Source of the DNA: Rufibacter radiotolerans
GTDB taxonomy: Bacteria > Bacteroidota > Bacteroidia > Cytophagales > Hymenobacteraceae
Length of the DNA: 64,000 nt
Assembly: GCF_001078055.1 (NCBI RefSeq)
Contig: NZ_CP010777.1
Coordinates: forward strand, 1,944,408-2,008,407
Direction: 5' to 3'
A program made the translations under genes and the position numbers. Positions 27,101 through 35,267 of this stretch are shown here, in pieces. How positions within the stretch are numbered: the stretch's first letter is position 1; the number at the start of each line of letters is the position of its first letter. Under the pieces are notes generated by a model, which saw only the letters and a program-made list of their open reading frames with translations, did no database searches and was not told the DNA's origin.

Positions 27101-28406
27101 GTACGGCCCCCAAGACGTCTTCGTGCACCAGGCGCTGCTGCAAAAACAGTTGGTACAGGTTTTCCAACTCGCCGCCCATGTGCTCGGTCAGGATGTGGGC
27201 CTTTTTTTCATGGATCTGCTGGTGCACCTCGGCGCCCTCTCCCACCAGTTGGTGGTAAAGTTTATCAAAGCCTTCTTTACCAGGCTGGAAGGTAAACAGG
27301 TTGTTGACCAGTGAAAGAAAATCATAACCGCTGCTGCCTTGGATGGGCCAATGTTCTGGCAACTGCTCGCCGGGCTCCAGGATCTTCTCCACCACTAGAT
27401 ACGTCTCGTCGCCTGTGAAGTCGCGGAGCTGCTGCAGGTAACCGGTGGGGTCATAGAGGCCGTCAACGTGGTCAATGCGCAGGCCCTGGAACACACCTTC
27501 GTCCTGCAATTGCTTGATGTACTGGTGGTAGGTGGCGAAGACCTCGGGATCCTGGATGTTGAGGCAGATCAAGCCGTTCACGGTAAAGAACCGCCGGAAG
27601 TTGATCTGCGCATCGGTTTCCTGCCAGTGGCACAGTTGGTACACCTGTTCTTGGGCGATTTGCAGGATTTGTTCTTTATCTGAATTGATTTCCTGTAAGC
27701 TGGTTTCTATTGCCGCCCGCACGGTGTTATCCTGCATCAAGGAAGCCAGCTGCTGCCGGAATTCATCCCATTGGAGGGCATATGCTTTGGGGTCTTCTTC
27801 TCTATGGATCAGGTCCAGTTCTTTCAGCAACCCCGCCAAGGCTTGGTTGGATTGCCCCACACTTTGCAGGATCGTTTCATACACCCGCGGATTCAAAGGA
27901 TAGGCGCTGTCATAATAGTTAAGCACCAGGCGCTGCTGCGCCGCATCAAAGGCTACCTGCAGTTCACCGTTCTGCACCACCTCTTCCAGCTTCGCTCCTA
28001 GGAACGGGACCATCACTCGGCCGTTATAAAGAGGGCTGGTCCAGTTAATATCAAAGAATTTCTGGTACTGGCTCATGGCGCCCTTCTCAAGCACATCCAT
28101 CATCCAGGGGTTATTGACGTGAAAGGCCATGTGGTTGGGCACAATGTCCTGCAGCCAGCCAATGCCGTTTTCCTTCAGGTTACCGCTCAGGGTTTTTAAT
28201 TCTTCCTCGGTACCAATTTCCGGGTTAACCCTATGCGGGTTCACCCCATCATAGCCGTGCGTACTGCCGGGGGTGGCCTCAAAAATGGGCGAGGCGTAAA
28301 TGGTGCTCACGCCCAATTTCTGCAGATAAATGATGATGCGCTCAAAGTCCTGGAAGGTAAATTTTTGGTGGAACTGCAAGCGGTAAGTGGCGACAGGGTT
28401 ATACAT
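24174..28406 (-). CDS. treY-malQ: Fused malto-oligosyltrehalose synthase and 4-alpha-glucanotransferase
   Basis: Bifunctional protein of 1410 residues. Residues 1 to about 900 are TreY (GH13), which turns the reducing-end glucose of a maltodextrin into an alpha,alpha-1,1 trehalosyl end; seen motifs are YRLQFHQKFTF, IVPNHMAF, GLRIDHVDGLYD, VVEKILEPGE and STHDTKRGEDVRARL. From about 913 comes MalQ (GH77): GILLHLTSLPSPFGIGDLG, VRLDHFRAFADYWEVP, IAEDLGEI and GTHDNNTTLGWYR. The junction has almost no linker (KLKAQSERGAG). MalQ would disproportionate the short glucans that TreY and TreZ leave. It lies downstream of glgX and treZ on the same strand, behind a 319-bp gap with two hairpin copies. Confidence 0.95.
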   Translation of the reverse strand: MYNPVATYRLQFHQKFTFQDFERIIIYLQKLGVSTIYASPIFEATPGSTHGYDGVNPHRVNPEIGTEEELKTLSGNLKENGIGWLQDIVPNHMAFHVNNPWMMDVLEKGAMSQYQKFFDINWTSPLYNGRVMVPFLGAKLEEVVQNGELQVAFDAAQQRLVLNYYDSAYPLNPRVYETILQSVGQSNQALAGLLKELDLIHREEDPKAYALQWDEFRQQLASLMQDNTVRAAIETSLQEINSDKEQILQIAQEQVYQLCHWQETDAQINFRRFFTVNGLICLNIQDPEVFATYHQYIKQLQDEGVFQGLRIDHVDGLYDPTGYLQQLRDFTGDETYLVVEKILEPGEQLPEHWPIQGSSGYDFLSLVNNLFTFQPGKEGFDKLYHQLVGEGAEVHQQIHEKKAHILTEHMGGELENLYQLFLQQRLVHEDVLGAVPAETLKAAIGEFLIQCPVYRYYGNQMPIDGAEAEAVQLVFNQIRENRPEMEGAVELLEGAILGTAPEGEDDSYQDRALKFYQRLMQFTGPLMAKGVEDTLMYTYNRFIGHNEVGDAPEAFGMSAGEFHAAMQDRQKKWPLAMNGTSTHDTKRGEDVRARLNVLTEMPEEWAAAVQEWRQLNQDLKQQNAPDANDEYLIYQTLLGAFPMPGQDEDDFENRVQEYLQKALREAKVHSNWTTPNEDYEAATKAFAVKLLDKSRPFWGSFEKFRAKTINFGIANSLSQVLLKFTAPGVPDVYQGTELWDFSLVDPDNRRPVDYEQRQVWLEELNEVDLNKQEALWEDLWQSRTDARIKLWLTRTLFTERKNNANLFSKGAYLPLEVEGEHKDHVLAFVRKHLDTWLVVAVPLHLAALAKKQGVKSLHEIDWKDTKIILPEKAPKDWQELLVRTTGKYAHELMVGDLFGIFPLALLKLKAQSERGAGILLHLTSLPSPFGIGDLGPEARNFAHFLHASHQKYWQLLPLNPIEAGQGYSPYSSISSRAGNPLLISPEQLVKDGLLTHDELPAYYLPQTGSVDYEQAKRVKDELLERAWQTFKAGDFPTLQQQFVDYAGSEAGWLHDFGLYVLLKEQNGGSAWFQWEEPYRQRDPEALEQLAQEHALDIEKIKWVQFIFARQWKNLRTYCNNRGIQMFGDMPFYISYDSVDVWGNRDIFAVDDEGNMTGVAGVPPDDFSEDGQLWGMPVFKWDVLKEQDYSWWIGRLRKNMELYDLVRLDHFRAFADYWEVPAGESTAKQGEWKLGPGAEFFTFVEKELGSLPFIAEDLGEINDLVLKLRDDFNLPGMKILQFAWGDEMPQNAYMPHNYGRNFIAYTGTHDNNTTLGWYRQEGKAHHKQIEHYVGRGLSESDIYWVMARLAYASVAKTAILPLQDVLGIDEKGRMNTPGKGEGNWGWRLLPGQINKKTEEQLREWTWLYNRD

Positions 28407-28493
28407 GGGTGGTTGATTAGAAAATTGGGCGCTGAAGAGATTTGGTTGGACTTCTCACCCGCGGTCAACGATTTTGAAATGGGTGGATTTATT

Positions 28494-28535
28494 CTGCGTT
28501 TTAAGCCCGTTTTACGGAAAACAAGGCAAAAGCAG
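28494..28535. repeat. Hairpin-family copy (degenerate)
   Basis: CTGCGTTTTAAGCCCGTTTT with GGAAAACAAGGCAAAAGCAG. It lies 88 bp upstream of the treY-malQ start, not at a gene end. Confidence 0.5.
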
Positions 28536-28643
28536 TTATATAGATTTGTAAATATTTAAAGGGTATTTCAGGAAGTTTATTCTACATCTTCTAATAGGAG
28601 AAACTTTTAATCTCTGACGCTACAGGCAGCTAACGCAAAAATA

Positions 28644-28701
28644 TTTGGCTGGATGTTTTGGGCCTGTTTTCTCAAAAACAGGCCCAAAACATCCAGCCAA
28701 A
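28644..28701. repeat. Hairpin-family copy with perfect 27-bp arms
   Basis: Arms of 27 bp (basal TTTGGCTGGATG, then TTTTGGGCCTGTTTT) around the loop CTCA. The basal segment is private to this copy and pairs perfectly with CATCCAGCCAAA. On the minus strand it is followed by a T-rich run, so it can terminate the glgX-treZ transcript. Confidence 0.95.
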
Positions 28702-28725
28702 AAAATGACTTTGGTCCTAGGGAAA

Positions 28726-30573
28726 TTATTTGAAGGCTACCTGGTAAACCAGCGCACTTTCCGGCTGCAGGGTGACTTTGGAGCCACCGGCCGCCTTAAG
28801 CTCAGTCGCCTGCGGTCCATTCCAGTCAGGGGAAGCGGAGTCCAGCACCAGGTTCCATTCTTTGGCCCCAATGGGAAGTAGCAGCGTCTGTGGCTCAGCC
28901 GAGAAATTCATCAGGCACACTACCTGTTCATTTTGGTGCCCGCGCCGCAGAATCAGGGTTTGGTGGGCCTCGTTCTCCTCTACAGCCACATGCTCCCGGT
29001 TTAACTTCTTGAGGGCAGGAAGCTCTTGGCGCAGGCGCAGAAGCGTTTGGTAATACCGGAACATGGTTTGGTGCAGCTCTTCTTCCAGTAACTCCCATTG
29101 CAGCTTAGATTGCAAGAACGTCTTTTCAGCCATGGGGTCCGGGGCCTCGCCCTGGGCATGGAAAGCCGCAAATTCCGCTTTCCGGCCTTCGCGCACGGCT
29201 TGCGCCAGCTGAGGGTCTGTGTGGCTCACGAAGTACTGAAATGGGTTGGGCTCACTGTATTCCTCCCCCATCCAGAGCATAGGTAGAAACGGACTGAAAA
29301 TAACGGCGGCGGCAGCCAGCTTTTGCATCTCAAAACTCACCAGTTGGCCCAGGCGCTCACCCAGCATGCGGTTGCCCACCTGGTCATGGTTTTGGCTGAA
29401 CACGATAAACTGGTGGCCTGGGTTATGCTCTGCTTTAACACCGAAGCTCTTGAACCTGTGCGGCGAGTATTGCCCGTCATAAACGTAAGCATCGCGGTAA
29501 GCTTTGGCTAGGTCACAGATTCCGGTAAAGTCTGCATAATACCCCGTGTTCTCGCCAGTCATGGTCACCCTGAGCGCGTGGTGAAACTCATCTACCCATT
29601 GGGCGTCCATGCCGTAGCCTTGTTCCTCTAGCGGGTTAATGAAGCGGGTGTCGTTCAGGTCCAGTTCCACTATCATGTGGTGGGTCCGTCCGGTCTTTTC
29701 CATCAGGTAATTTACATGCTGCTTCATTTCCCTGAGGATATGCACCGGGCTGAAGTCTTTGATGGCGTGCACAGCGTCTAACCGGACGGCATCTATATGA
29801 TAATCCCGGAACCACATGAGCAGGTTCTCAATAAAGTAGCGCCGCACGTCATCGCTCCAGGCATCATCAAAATTAATGGCCGGTCCCCAGGGAGTGTTGT
29901 ATTTGTCTGTGAAATAATGGCCGTAGACTCCCAGGTAATTCCCTTCGGGGCCCAGGTGGTTGTACACCACATCCAGCACCACGGCAAGTCCTTTCTGATG
30001 ACATACATTCACCAGGCGTTGCAGGCCTTTGGGGCCGCCGTAGGAATCTTGCACGGCAAACGGGAATACGCCGTCATAGCCCCAGTTTCGCTTTCCCGGG
30101 AACTGCGCCACCGGCATGATCTCAATCGCGGTCACGCCCAGTTCTATCAGGTAATCCAGCTTTTGCTCCAGACCTGCAAAGGTGCCCTGCGGGGTAAACG
30201 TGCCCACATGCAGTTCATACAACACATAGTCTTGGAGAGGAAGGTTTTGCCAGGACTCATCGTCCCACTGGAATTGCTCCAGGTCTGTGGCCTGTGAGGG
30301 ACCGTGCACTCCCAGGGGCTGTGATTTAGAGGCAGGATCTGGGTATTCCTGTTCTTCGTCTATTCTATAAGTATACGTGTCATAGGCTTTCACCTGGTCG
30401 GTTACTTCATGCCAATAGCCGTGCTCGCCTTTGCGCAACGGAATGCTGGTATTGCCGTCATTGAGCATGAGTTCCACCTGGCTGGCCTTGGGCGCCCACA
30501 CCAGAACTTCGGCCTGACCGGTAGAGGTAAAGCAAATCCCTAAAGGGCGTTTTGAAAAGTCGGCGTTACTCAT
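28726..30573 (-). CDS. treZ: Malto-oligosyltrehalose trehalohydrolase (copy 2)
   Basis: Second TreZ, 615 residues, releasing trehalose from the products of TreY. It has an N-terminal E-set domain (VLVWAPKASQVEL) and a GH13 barrel with VLDVVYNHLGPEGNYLG, nucleophile Asp in AVRLDAVHAI, Glu in MIVELDLND and Asp in SQNHDQVGNR. ATG 30573 is chosen, not the far upstream 30699: it overlaps the glgX stop in ATGAGTAA, so translation is coupled. It is clearly diverged from the copy at 4249-6099, for example VELDLND against TAESDLN. Its place between glgX and treY-malQ makes it the operon's main TreZ. Confidence 0.93.
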   Translation of the reverse strand: MSNADFSKRPLGICFTSTGQAEVLVWAPKASQVELMLNDGNTSIPLRKGEHGYWHEVTDQVKAYDTYTYRIDEEQEYPDPASKSQPLGVHGPSQATDLEQFQWDDESWQNLPLQDYVLYELHVGTFTPQGTFAGLEQKLDYLIELGVTAIEIMPVAQFPGKRNWGYDGVFPFAVQDSYGGPKGLQRLVNVCHQKGLAVVLDVVYNHLGPEGNYLGVYGHYFTDKYNTPWGPAINFDDAWSDDVRRYFIENLLMWFRDYHIDAVRLDAVHAIKDFSPVHILREMKQHVNYLMEKTGRTHHMIVELDLNDTRFINPLEEQGYGMDAQWVDEFHHALRVTMTGENTGYYADFTGICDLAKAYRDAYVYDGQYSPHRFKSFGVKAEHNPGHQFIVFSQNHDQVGNRMLGERLGQLVSFEMQKLAAAAVIFSPFLPMLWMGEEYSEPNPFQYFVSHTDPQLAQAVREGRKAEFAAFHAQGEAPDPMAEKTFLQSKLQWELLEEELHQTMFRYYQTLLRLRQELPALKKLNREHVAVEENEAHQTLILRRGHQNEQVVCLMNFSAEPQTLLLPIGAKEWNLVLDSASPDWNGPQATELKAAGGSKVTLQPESALVYQVAFK

Positions 30574-32719
30574 CGTTATCCATTTGGGTTCCGTGCACAT
30601 GATTTTTAAGGACCAGCACCGATCTTCCTTCCACATGGAATGAGTCTCCTGCGTTATACAGGGTACCCTGATCGTCTGCCAGGTTACGGAAGGTATCAAT
30701 CACCACTATCCATTGGGCGCCATATTTCTCTGGGGGAAGCTGGAAAATAAGGGAGTCATGGTAGGCATTGAAAATCACGTAAAAAGAGTCATCAATGATT
30801 ACCTCCCCTTTGGGACCCAGTGTGTGCACGCCACGCCCGTTCAGGTAAATGCCCAGGGACTTGGAATGGTCCTCGTCCCAATTCTCACCAGACATTTCCT
30901 GGCCGTTGGGTGTAAACCAGGCAATGTCTTCCAGGCCCAGGCCTTTAATAGGTTGGCCCTGGAACCAGCGGCGGCGCCGAAATACCGGATGATTCTTGCG
31001 CAAATGGATCAGTTTCCGGCTGAACTCCATTAACTCTTTGTCTGCCCCGGCCCAGTCTACCCAGGAAATCTCATTATCCTGGCAATAGGCATTGTTATTG
31101 CCTTGCTGGGTACGGCTCATCTCATCACCTGCCACCAACATGGGCACGCCCTGTGAGAGAAAGAGCGTTACCAGGAAATTTCGTTTCTGGCGGTTGCGCA
31201 GGTCTATGATCCACTGGTCTTCGGTGGGGCCTTCTACCCCACAGTTCCAGGAACGGTTATGGTCATCACCGTCATTGTTGTCCTCGCCGTTGGCCAGGTT
31301 GTGCTTCTCGTTATACGACACCAGGTCATGCAGGGTGAAGCCGTCATGGGCGGTAATAAAGTTAATACTGGCCGTAGGCCTACGGTAATCATCCATGTAC
31401 AGGTCTGAGGAACCGGTGAACCGGTTGGCAAACTCGGCCAGCATGCTTTCCTCACCGCGCCAGAAATCACGCATGCAGTCGCGGTACTTCCCGTTCCATT
31501 CGCTCCAGCCGGGCGGAAAATTACCAACTTGGTAGCCACCATCACCCACATCCCAAGGCTCCGCAATGAGTTTCACTTGGGAGATCACGGGGTCTTGGTA
31601 AATGATGTCAAAGAAGGCGCTCAGGCGGTCAACGTCATGCAGTTCGCGCGCCAACGCCGAGGCAAGGTCAAACCGGAAGCCGTCTATGTGCATTTCCAGG
31701 ATCCAGTACCGGAGGCTATCCATGATCAGGCGCAGCACGCTGGGCATGTTGGCGTTTAAGGTGTTGCCGGTGCCGGTGTAGTCCATGTAGTAGCGCTTGT
31801 CTTCCTCCATGAGCCTGTAATATGAGGCATTGTCAATTCCCTTGAACGAAAGCGTGGGGCCTTTTTCGTTGCCTTCTCCGGTATGATTGTACACCACGTC
31901 CAGGATCACCTCTATGCCGGCTTTGTGCAGCTCCTTGACCATGGCCTTGAACTCATTCACCTGTTGGCCTAACGTGCCGGAACTGGAATACCGCACATCT
32001 GGCGCGAAGAAACCAATGGTGTTATACCCCCAGTAATTGGTGAGGCCTTTATCCTGCAGGGTCCAGTCATTGATGAAGTGGTGCACCGGCAACAACTCAA
32101 TAGCCGTAATGCCCATCTCCTGTAGATACTTTATAGTCACCGGGTGCCCGATGGCCGCATATTTGCCTCTAATCTCTTCGGGAATCTCTGGGTGCAGCTG
32201 CGTGAAGCCCTTCACATGGGCCTCATAGATGATGGACTTGTAGTAGGGTATTTTAGGCGCCTTATCCCCTTCCCAGTCAAAGTGCGGGTCTACCACCACC
32301 GATTTGGGAATGTAAGGGGCACTGTCTTTTTCATTAAAGCTCAGGTCCTCGTCTTTGTGCCCGAAGTTATAGCCATATAATGAGTCGTGCCAGTTGATGG
32401 TGCCCGAAATGGCTTTGGCATAGGGGTCAATCAATAACTTGTTGCGGTTAAACCGATGCCCCTCCAGAGGTTCAAAAGGCCCATTTACCCTATAGCCATA
32501 TAATTGCCCCGGTTTTAATTCGGGAATGTAGGCATGCCAGACCTCATAGGACCGCTCCCGCATTTTAATGATAGCTGATTCTTGCTGGGCCTCCATCGAA
32601 TCAAAAAGGCAGAGTTCTACGCCAGTAGCGTTGTGGGCGTAAAGGGCGAAATTCACGCCATTGCCGTCCCAGGTGGCCCCCAAGGGAAAAGGACTTCCCG
32701 GATACGAAATAATGCTCAT
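30566..32719 (-). CDS. glgX: Glycogen debranching enzyme
   Basis: GlgX, 717 residues, hydrolyses alpha-1,6 branch points of phosphorylase-limit glycogen and yields maltodextrins, the TreY substrate. It has a CBM48 start (GSPFPLGATWDGNGVNFALY, 20 residues) and a GH13 barrel with DVVYNHTGEGNEKGP, nucleophile Asp in GFRFDLASAL, Glu in LIAEPWDVG and Asp in ITAHDGFTLHDLVSY. It is the first gene of the minus-strand cluster and overlaps treZ by 8 bp. Its ATG is at 32719. The order GlgX, TreZ, TreY-MalQ gives a complete glycogen-to-trehalose route. Confidence 0.95.
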   Translation of the reverse strand: MSIISYPGSPFPLGATWDGNGVNFALYAHNATGVELCLFDSMEAQQESAIIKMRERSYEVWHAYIPELKPGQLYGYRVNGPFEPLEGHRFNRNKLLIDPYAKAISGTINWHDSLYGYNFGHKDEDLSFNEKDSAPYIPKSVVVDPHFDWEGDKAPKIPYYKSIIYEAHVKGFTQLHPEIPEEIRGKYAAIGHPVTIKYLQEMGITAIELLPVHHFINDWTLQDKGLTNYWGYNTIGFFAPDVRYSSSGTLGQQVNEFKAMVKELHKAGIEVILDVVYNHTGEGNEKGPTLSFKGIDNASYYRLMEEDKRYYMDYTGTGNTLNANMPSVLRLIMDSLRYWILEMHIDGFRFDLASALARELHDVDRLSAFFDIIYQDPVISQVKLIAEPWDVGDGGYQVGNFPPGWSEWNGKYRDCMRDFWRGEESMLAEFANRFTGSSDLYMDDYRRPTASINFITAHDGFTLHDLVSYNEKHNLANGEDNNDGDDHNRSWNCGVEGPTEDQWIIDLRNRQKRNFLVTLFLSQGVPMLVAGDEMSRTQQGNNNAYCQDNEISWVDWAGADKELMEFSRKLIHLRKNHPVFRRRRWFQGQPIKGLGLEDIAWFTPNGQEMSGENWDEDHSKSLGIYLNGRGVHTLGPKGEVIIDDSFYVIFNAYHDSLIFQLPPEKYGAQWIVVIDTFRNLADDQGTLYNAGDSFHVEGRSVLVLKNHVHGTQMDNDE

Positions 32720-32932
32720 AGTTTAGTTTTGTGGGTATGGAAGGAGGCCTGAGAAATTAATCTTTCTTTTTCCTCGCGTACCGTGTACGCAATTTTGGCT
32801 GTGTGGTCTATGGAAGGAGGAAGAGATTAAGCAAAAACTAAAGAAAGGTGGAGGGAATAGGAAGGTCAATCGCTCTTAAGGACAGTTTGGGTTTGCCATT
32901 AGTGAATGCTATAGGCCATTGCTGGCGTTGTG

Positions 32933-33246
32933 GCCGCCTATGCCTGAGTCCTTATGCTTTGGTTGTTTCATTTGTTCCCTCCGAGCGCTCACGGCCGCGG
33001 GGCCCCGTCTTTCCCACTCGCACTGCCCTTGCGGCCACTTTGCCTTCTGCTCTTAGCTAAACCTATTGCAGGACCACAAGCGAGGCGCTCAAGGTAAAGA
33101 CTGGAATTGAGGAACGCGTGGGAAATGATTTTTTTACGATTTGCGTTTTGAGAATGCTTTAAGAAAAACGGGCTCTAAACGAAGTAGCGCCTACTACACC
33201 GCAGACTCCCCCCTTGAGGGGGGCGAAGGGGGGTGTTTACACAGGA
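32933..33246. repeat. Composite dispersed repeat, copy B
   Basis: Same order as copies A and C: GAGTCCTTATGCT, the GC-rich block with CTCCGAGCG and GGCCGCGGGGCCCCGTCTTT, reverse arms CAAGCGAGG and GCGCTC, an eroded hairpin-family copy (33144-33181), and a tail with CTCCCCCCTTGAGGGGGG and GTGTTTACACAGGAG. Stops in all conserved frames show it is not a gene. Confidence 0.85.
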
Positions 33247-33307
33247 GAGTAATAATGGCTGTCAGACTTGCCATCTTCCGACGATATCCTCAAGAGGCGC
33301 TGCCGCA

Positions 33308-33426
33308 GGGGATTGCAAATCCCCCTTTCGGTGGTTCCGGATTGCAAATCCGGAAGAGTGCTTTGGTACTTCCTACCACCAAGCTCAATACCCCCGCCGT
33401 TGTTGGTGTTCCCAGGGGCCAACAAC
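33308..33426. repeat. Array of three short perfect hairpins
   Basis: GGGG-ATTGCAAAT-CCCC (33308-33324), TTCCGG-ATTGCAAAT-CCGGAA (33335-33355) and GTTGTTGG...CCAACAAC (33399-33426). The first two share the loop ATTGCAAAT with different stems. The third resembles, in reverse orientation, the GTTGGTG hairpin at 49921-49938. Such hairpins are typical of REP-like elements mobilised in trans by Y1 transposases; none is encoded here. Confidence 0.7.
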
Positions 33427-33506
33427 CAGAGCTGCCACCAATCTCCATTTCAGTCCACGCATTTCCTCCCCTTTAAAAGGGACGACGAACTCCTGCAAAC
33501 ACTTCC

Positions 33507-33543
33507 ATTTCCAGCCCGTTTTCCCCAAAACTGGCCTAAAACA
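33507..33543. repeat. Hairpin-family copy (degenerate)
   Basis: AGCCCGTTTTCC and AAAACTGGCCTAAAACAG remain of the family pattern, 20 bp before the terminator of the next gene. Confidence 0.4.
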
Positions 33544-33556
33544 GCCTTCAACAAAT

Positions 33557-33586
33557 AAGCCGCCACAACTAATGCTGCGGCGGCTT
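33557..33586 (-). terminator. Terminator of the GapN-type gene
   Basis: Stem AAGCCGCC/GGCGGCTT with additional inner pairing, followed on the minus strand by TATTTGTTG. It lies 23 bp past the gene's stop. Confidence 0.6.
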
Positions 33587-33608
33587 TCCTAATCTATTTC
33601 CTTCTATC

Positions 33609-35267
33609 CTAGAAAATGAACTTGGTACTTAGGAAATTGGAGTTTCCGTCACTCACAATCTGATTGAAGAGTTGCTTGTTGTTCTCATTGAATTTGCTGG
33701 CGACCAATGACCGGATAGAGAAGGAACGAAGGGCGTCTACCACTGACAAGGTACCTTCGGCGCTGTCTTTGCGGCCGGTGAAGGGGAACACATCTGGCCC
33801 GCGCTGGCACTGGCAATTTATGTTCACGCGGCTTACCTGATTTACCAAGGGGTCAATGAGGAGGGAAATCTCTTCATGGTCCTGGCTGAAGATGCTTACC
33901 TGTTGCCCGTGGGTTGACTCAATGAGGTACTGAATGGGTTCTTCCAGATCATCAAATGGCACTACGGGTATCACCGGCCCGAACTGCTCCTCGCGGTAGA
34001 GTTTCATTTCTGCCTTTACCGGGTACACAATGGCGGGATATACAAAAGACTCAAAAGAGGTTCCGCCGCCTTCGTTGATCACACTGGCCCCGTGGCGGAT
34101 GGCATCATCAATACATTCTTTTAAATAAGCCGGCTTGTGCGGCTCTGGCAACGGGGTAAGCGCTACGCCTTTCTCCCAGGGCATACCATATTTTAATTTA
34201 CTTACGGCCGCCGACAGTTCTTCTAAGAAAGCATCTACCTTGCTGCGGTGAACAAAGATCACCTTAAGGGCTGTGCAGCGTTGGCCGTTGAAGGACAGCG
34301 CGCCCAGTACCGTTTCTTCCACGGATAGTTTAAGGTCGGCGTTTTGGGTAATGATGGCGGCGTTCTTGGCGTCAAGGCCAAGGATGGCGCGCAGACGGTT
34401 TACTTTGGGGTGCAGCTTTTTCAATTCGTCTGCTACCTTGCTGGAGCCAATGAGGGTGAGTACGTTGATCTTGCCAGACTGCATAAGGGCCGGCACAATG
34501 GCGTGGCCACGTCCGTAAATGGTGTTCACCACGCCTTCCGGGAAACTGTCTCTAAAGGCATCCAGCAAGGGGTAAAACAAAAGCGTGCCGTGCTTGGGGG
34601 GCTTGAAAAGAATAGTGTTGCCCATGATGAGGGCGGGAATCAACGTAGTGAAGGTCTCATTTAGCGGATAGTTGAACGGCCCCATGCAAAGCACCACGCC
34701 CAGCGGCGAGCGGCGTACCTGCGCGATGATGCCTTGCTCAATCTCAAATTTGGAGGACTGCCTGTCCAGGTTCTTGAGCGCGTCTATGGTGGCGTAAATG
34801 TATTCCACGGTGCGGTCAAACTCCTTCACAGAGTCGGCAAACGATTTGCCTATCTCCCACATGATCAGTTTCACCACCGTGTCTTTCTGGGCGATCATCT
34901 TGCGGGTAAAGTTCTCCACGCATTTGATGCGGTCATCTACGCCCATGGTAGGCCAGGCGCCGCGGCCGTTATTGTAGGCCTCCGTGGCGGCATCCAGGGC
35001 TTCCAATGCCTCTTTCTCAGTACAGACCGGGTAAGAACCAATAAGCTTACGCTGGTAAGAACCGTCTGCCTGGGCCAGCGCTACCGGCGAATACACCGCG
35101 TGGCTGGCACCTTCCCAAGCCTTCATAAAACCGTTGGAAAGGTATTCCTTCTGGTGGAGTTCGTGCGGCAAAGCATATTCCGCCGGAACTTGGTCTTCTG
35201 CTACAAAGATTGCCTTAAGGGCTTCTTGCGTGACCGGGGTAACTTCTTTTACTTCCATATTTAACAT
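33609..35267 (-). CDS. gapN: NADP-dependent glyceraldehyde-3-phosphate dehydrogenase (GapN-type aldehyde dehydrogenase)
   Basis: Aldehyde dehydrogenase superfamily protein of 552 residues. GapN oxidises glyceraldehyde 3-phosphate to 3-phosphoglycerate with NADP, bypassing the phosphorylating step and supplying NADPH. Seen: GPFNYPLNETFTTLIPALIM, LIGSSKVADEL, GLDAKNAAIITQNADL (catalytic Glu position carried within the LGLDAKN region), catalytic Cys in SFNGQRCTALK, and the ending FPFTGRKDSAEGTLSV. On the minus strand 35303-35296 give TATCTTTG, a good -7 box 28 bp before the ATG. Met1 or Met4 could be the start. General aldehyde dehydrogenase activity is the alternative. Confidence 0.85.
   Translation of the reverse strand: MLNMEVKEVTPVTQEALKAIFVAEDQVPAEYALPHELHQKEYLSNGFMKAWEGASHAVYSPVALAQADGSYQRKLIGSYPVCTEKEALEALDAATEAYNNGRGAWPTMGVDDRIKCVENFTRKMIAQKDTVVKLIMWEIGKSFADSVKEFDRTVEYIYATIDALKNLDRQSSKFEIEQGIIAQVRRSPLGVVLCMGPFNYPLNETFTTLIPALIMGNTILFKPPKHGTLLFYPLLDAFRDSFPEGVVNTIYGRGHAIVPALMQSGKINVLTLIGSSKVADELKKLHPKVNRLRAILGLDAKNAAIITQNADLKLSVEETVLGALSFNGQRCTALKVIFVHRSKVDAFLEELSAAVSKLKYGMPWEKGVALTPLPEPHKPAYLKECIDDAIRHGASVINEGGGTSFESFVYPAIVYPVKAEMKLYREEQFGPVIPVVPFDDLEEPIQYLIESTHGQQVSIFSQDHEEISLLIDPLVNQVSRVNINCQCQRGPDVFPFTGRKDSAEGTLSVVDALRSFSIRSLVASKFNENNKQLFNQIVSDGNSNFLSTKFIF

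Larger units (their letters stand above)
28407..28725. other. 319-bp gap between treY-malQ and treZ
   Basis: No gene is visible. The gap carries two hairpin-family copies (28494-28535 and 28644-28701) that may separate the two parts of the trehalose cluster into different transcripts. Confidence 0.7.
32720..33608. other. 889-bp gene-free stretch with nested repeats
   Basis: Between the glgX start and the GapN-type stop I find composite repeat B (32933-33246), a module of three short hairpins (33308-33426), a degenerate hairpin-family copy (33507-33543) and a terminator (33557-33586), but no convincing coding region. Confidence 0.8.
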
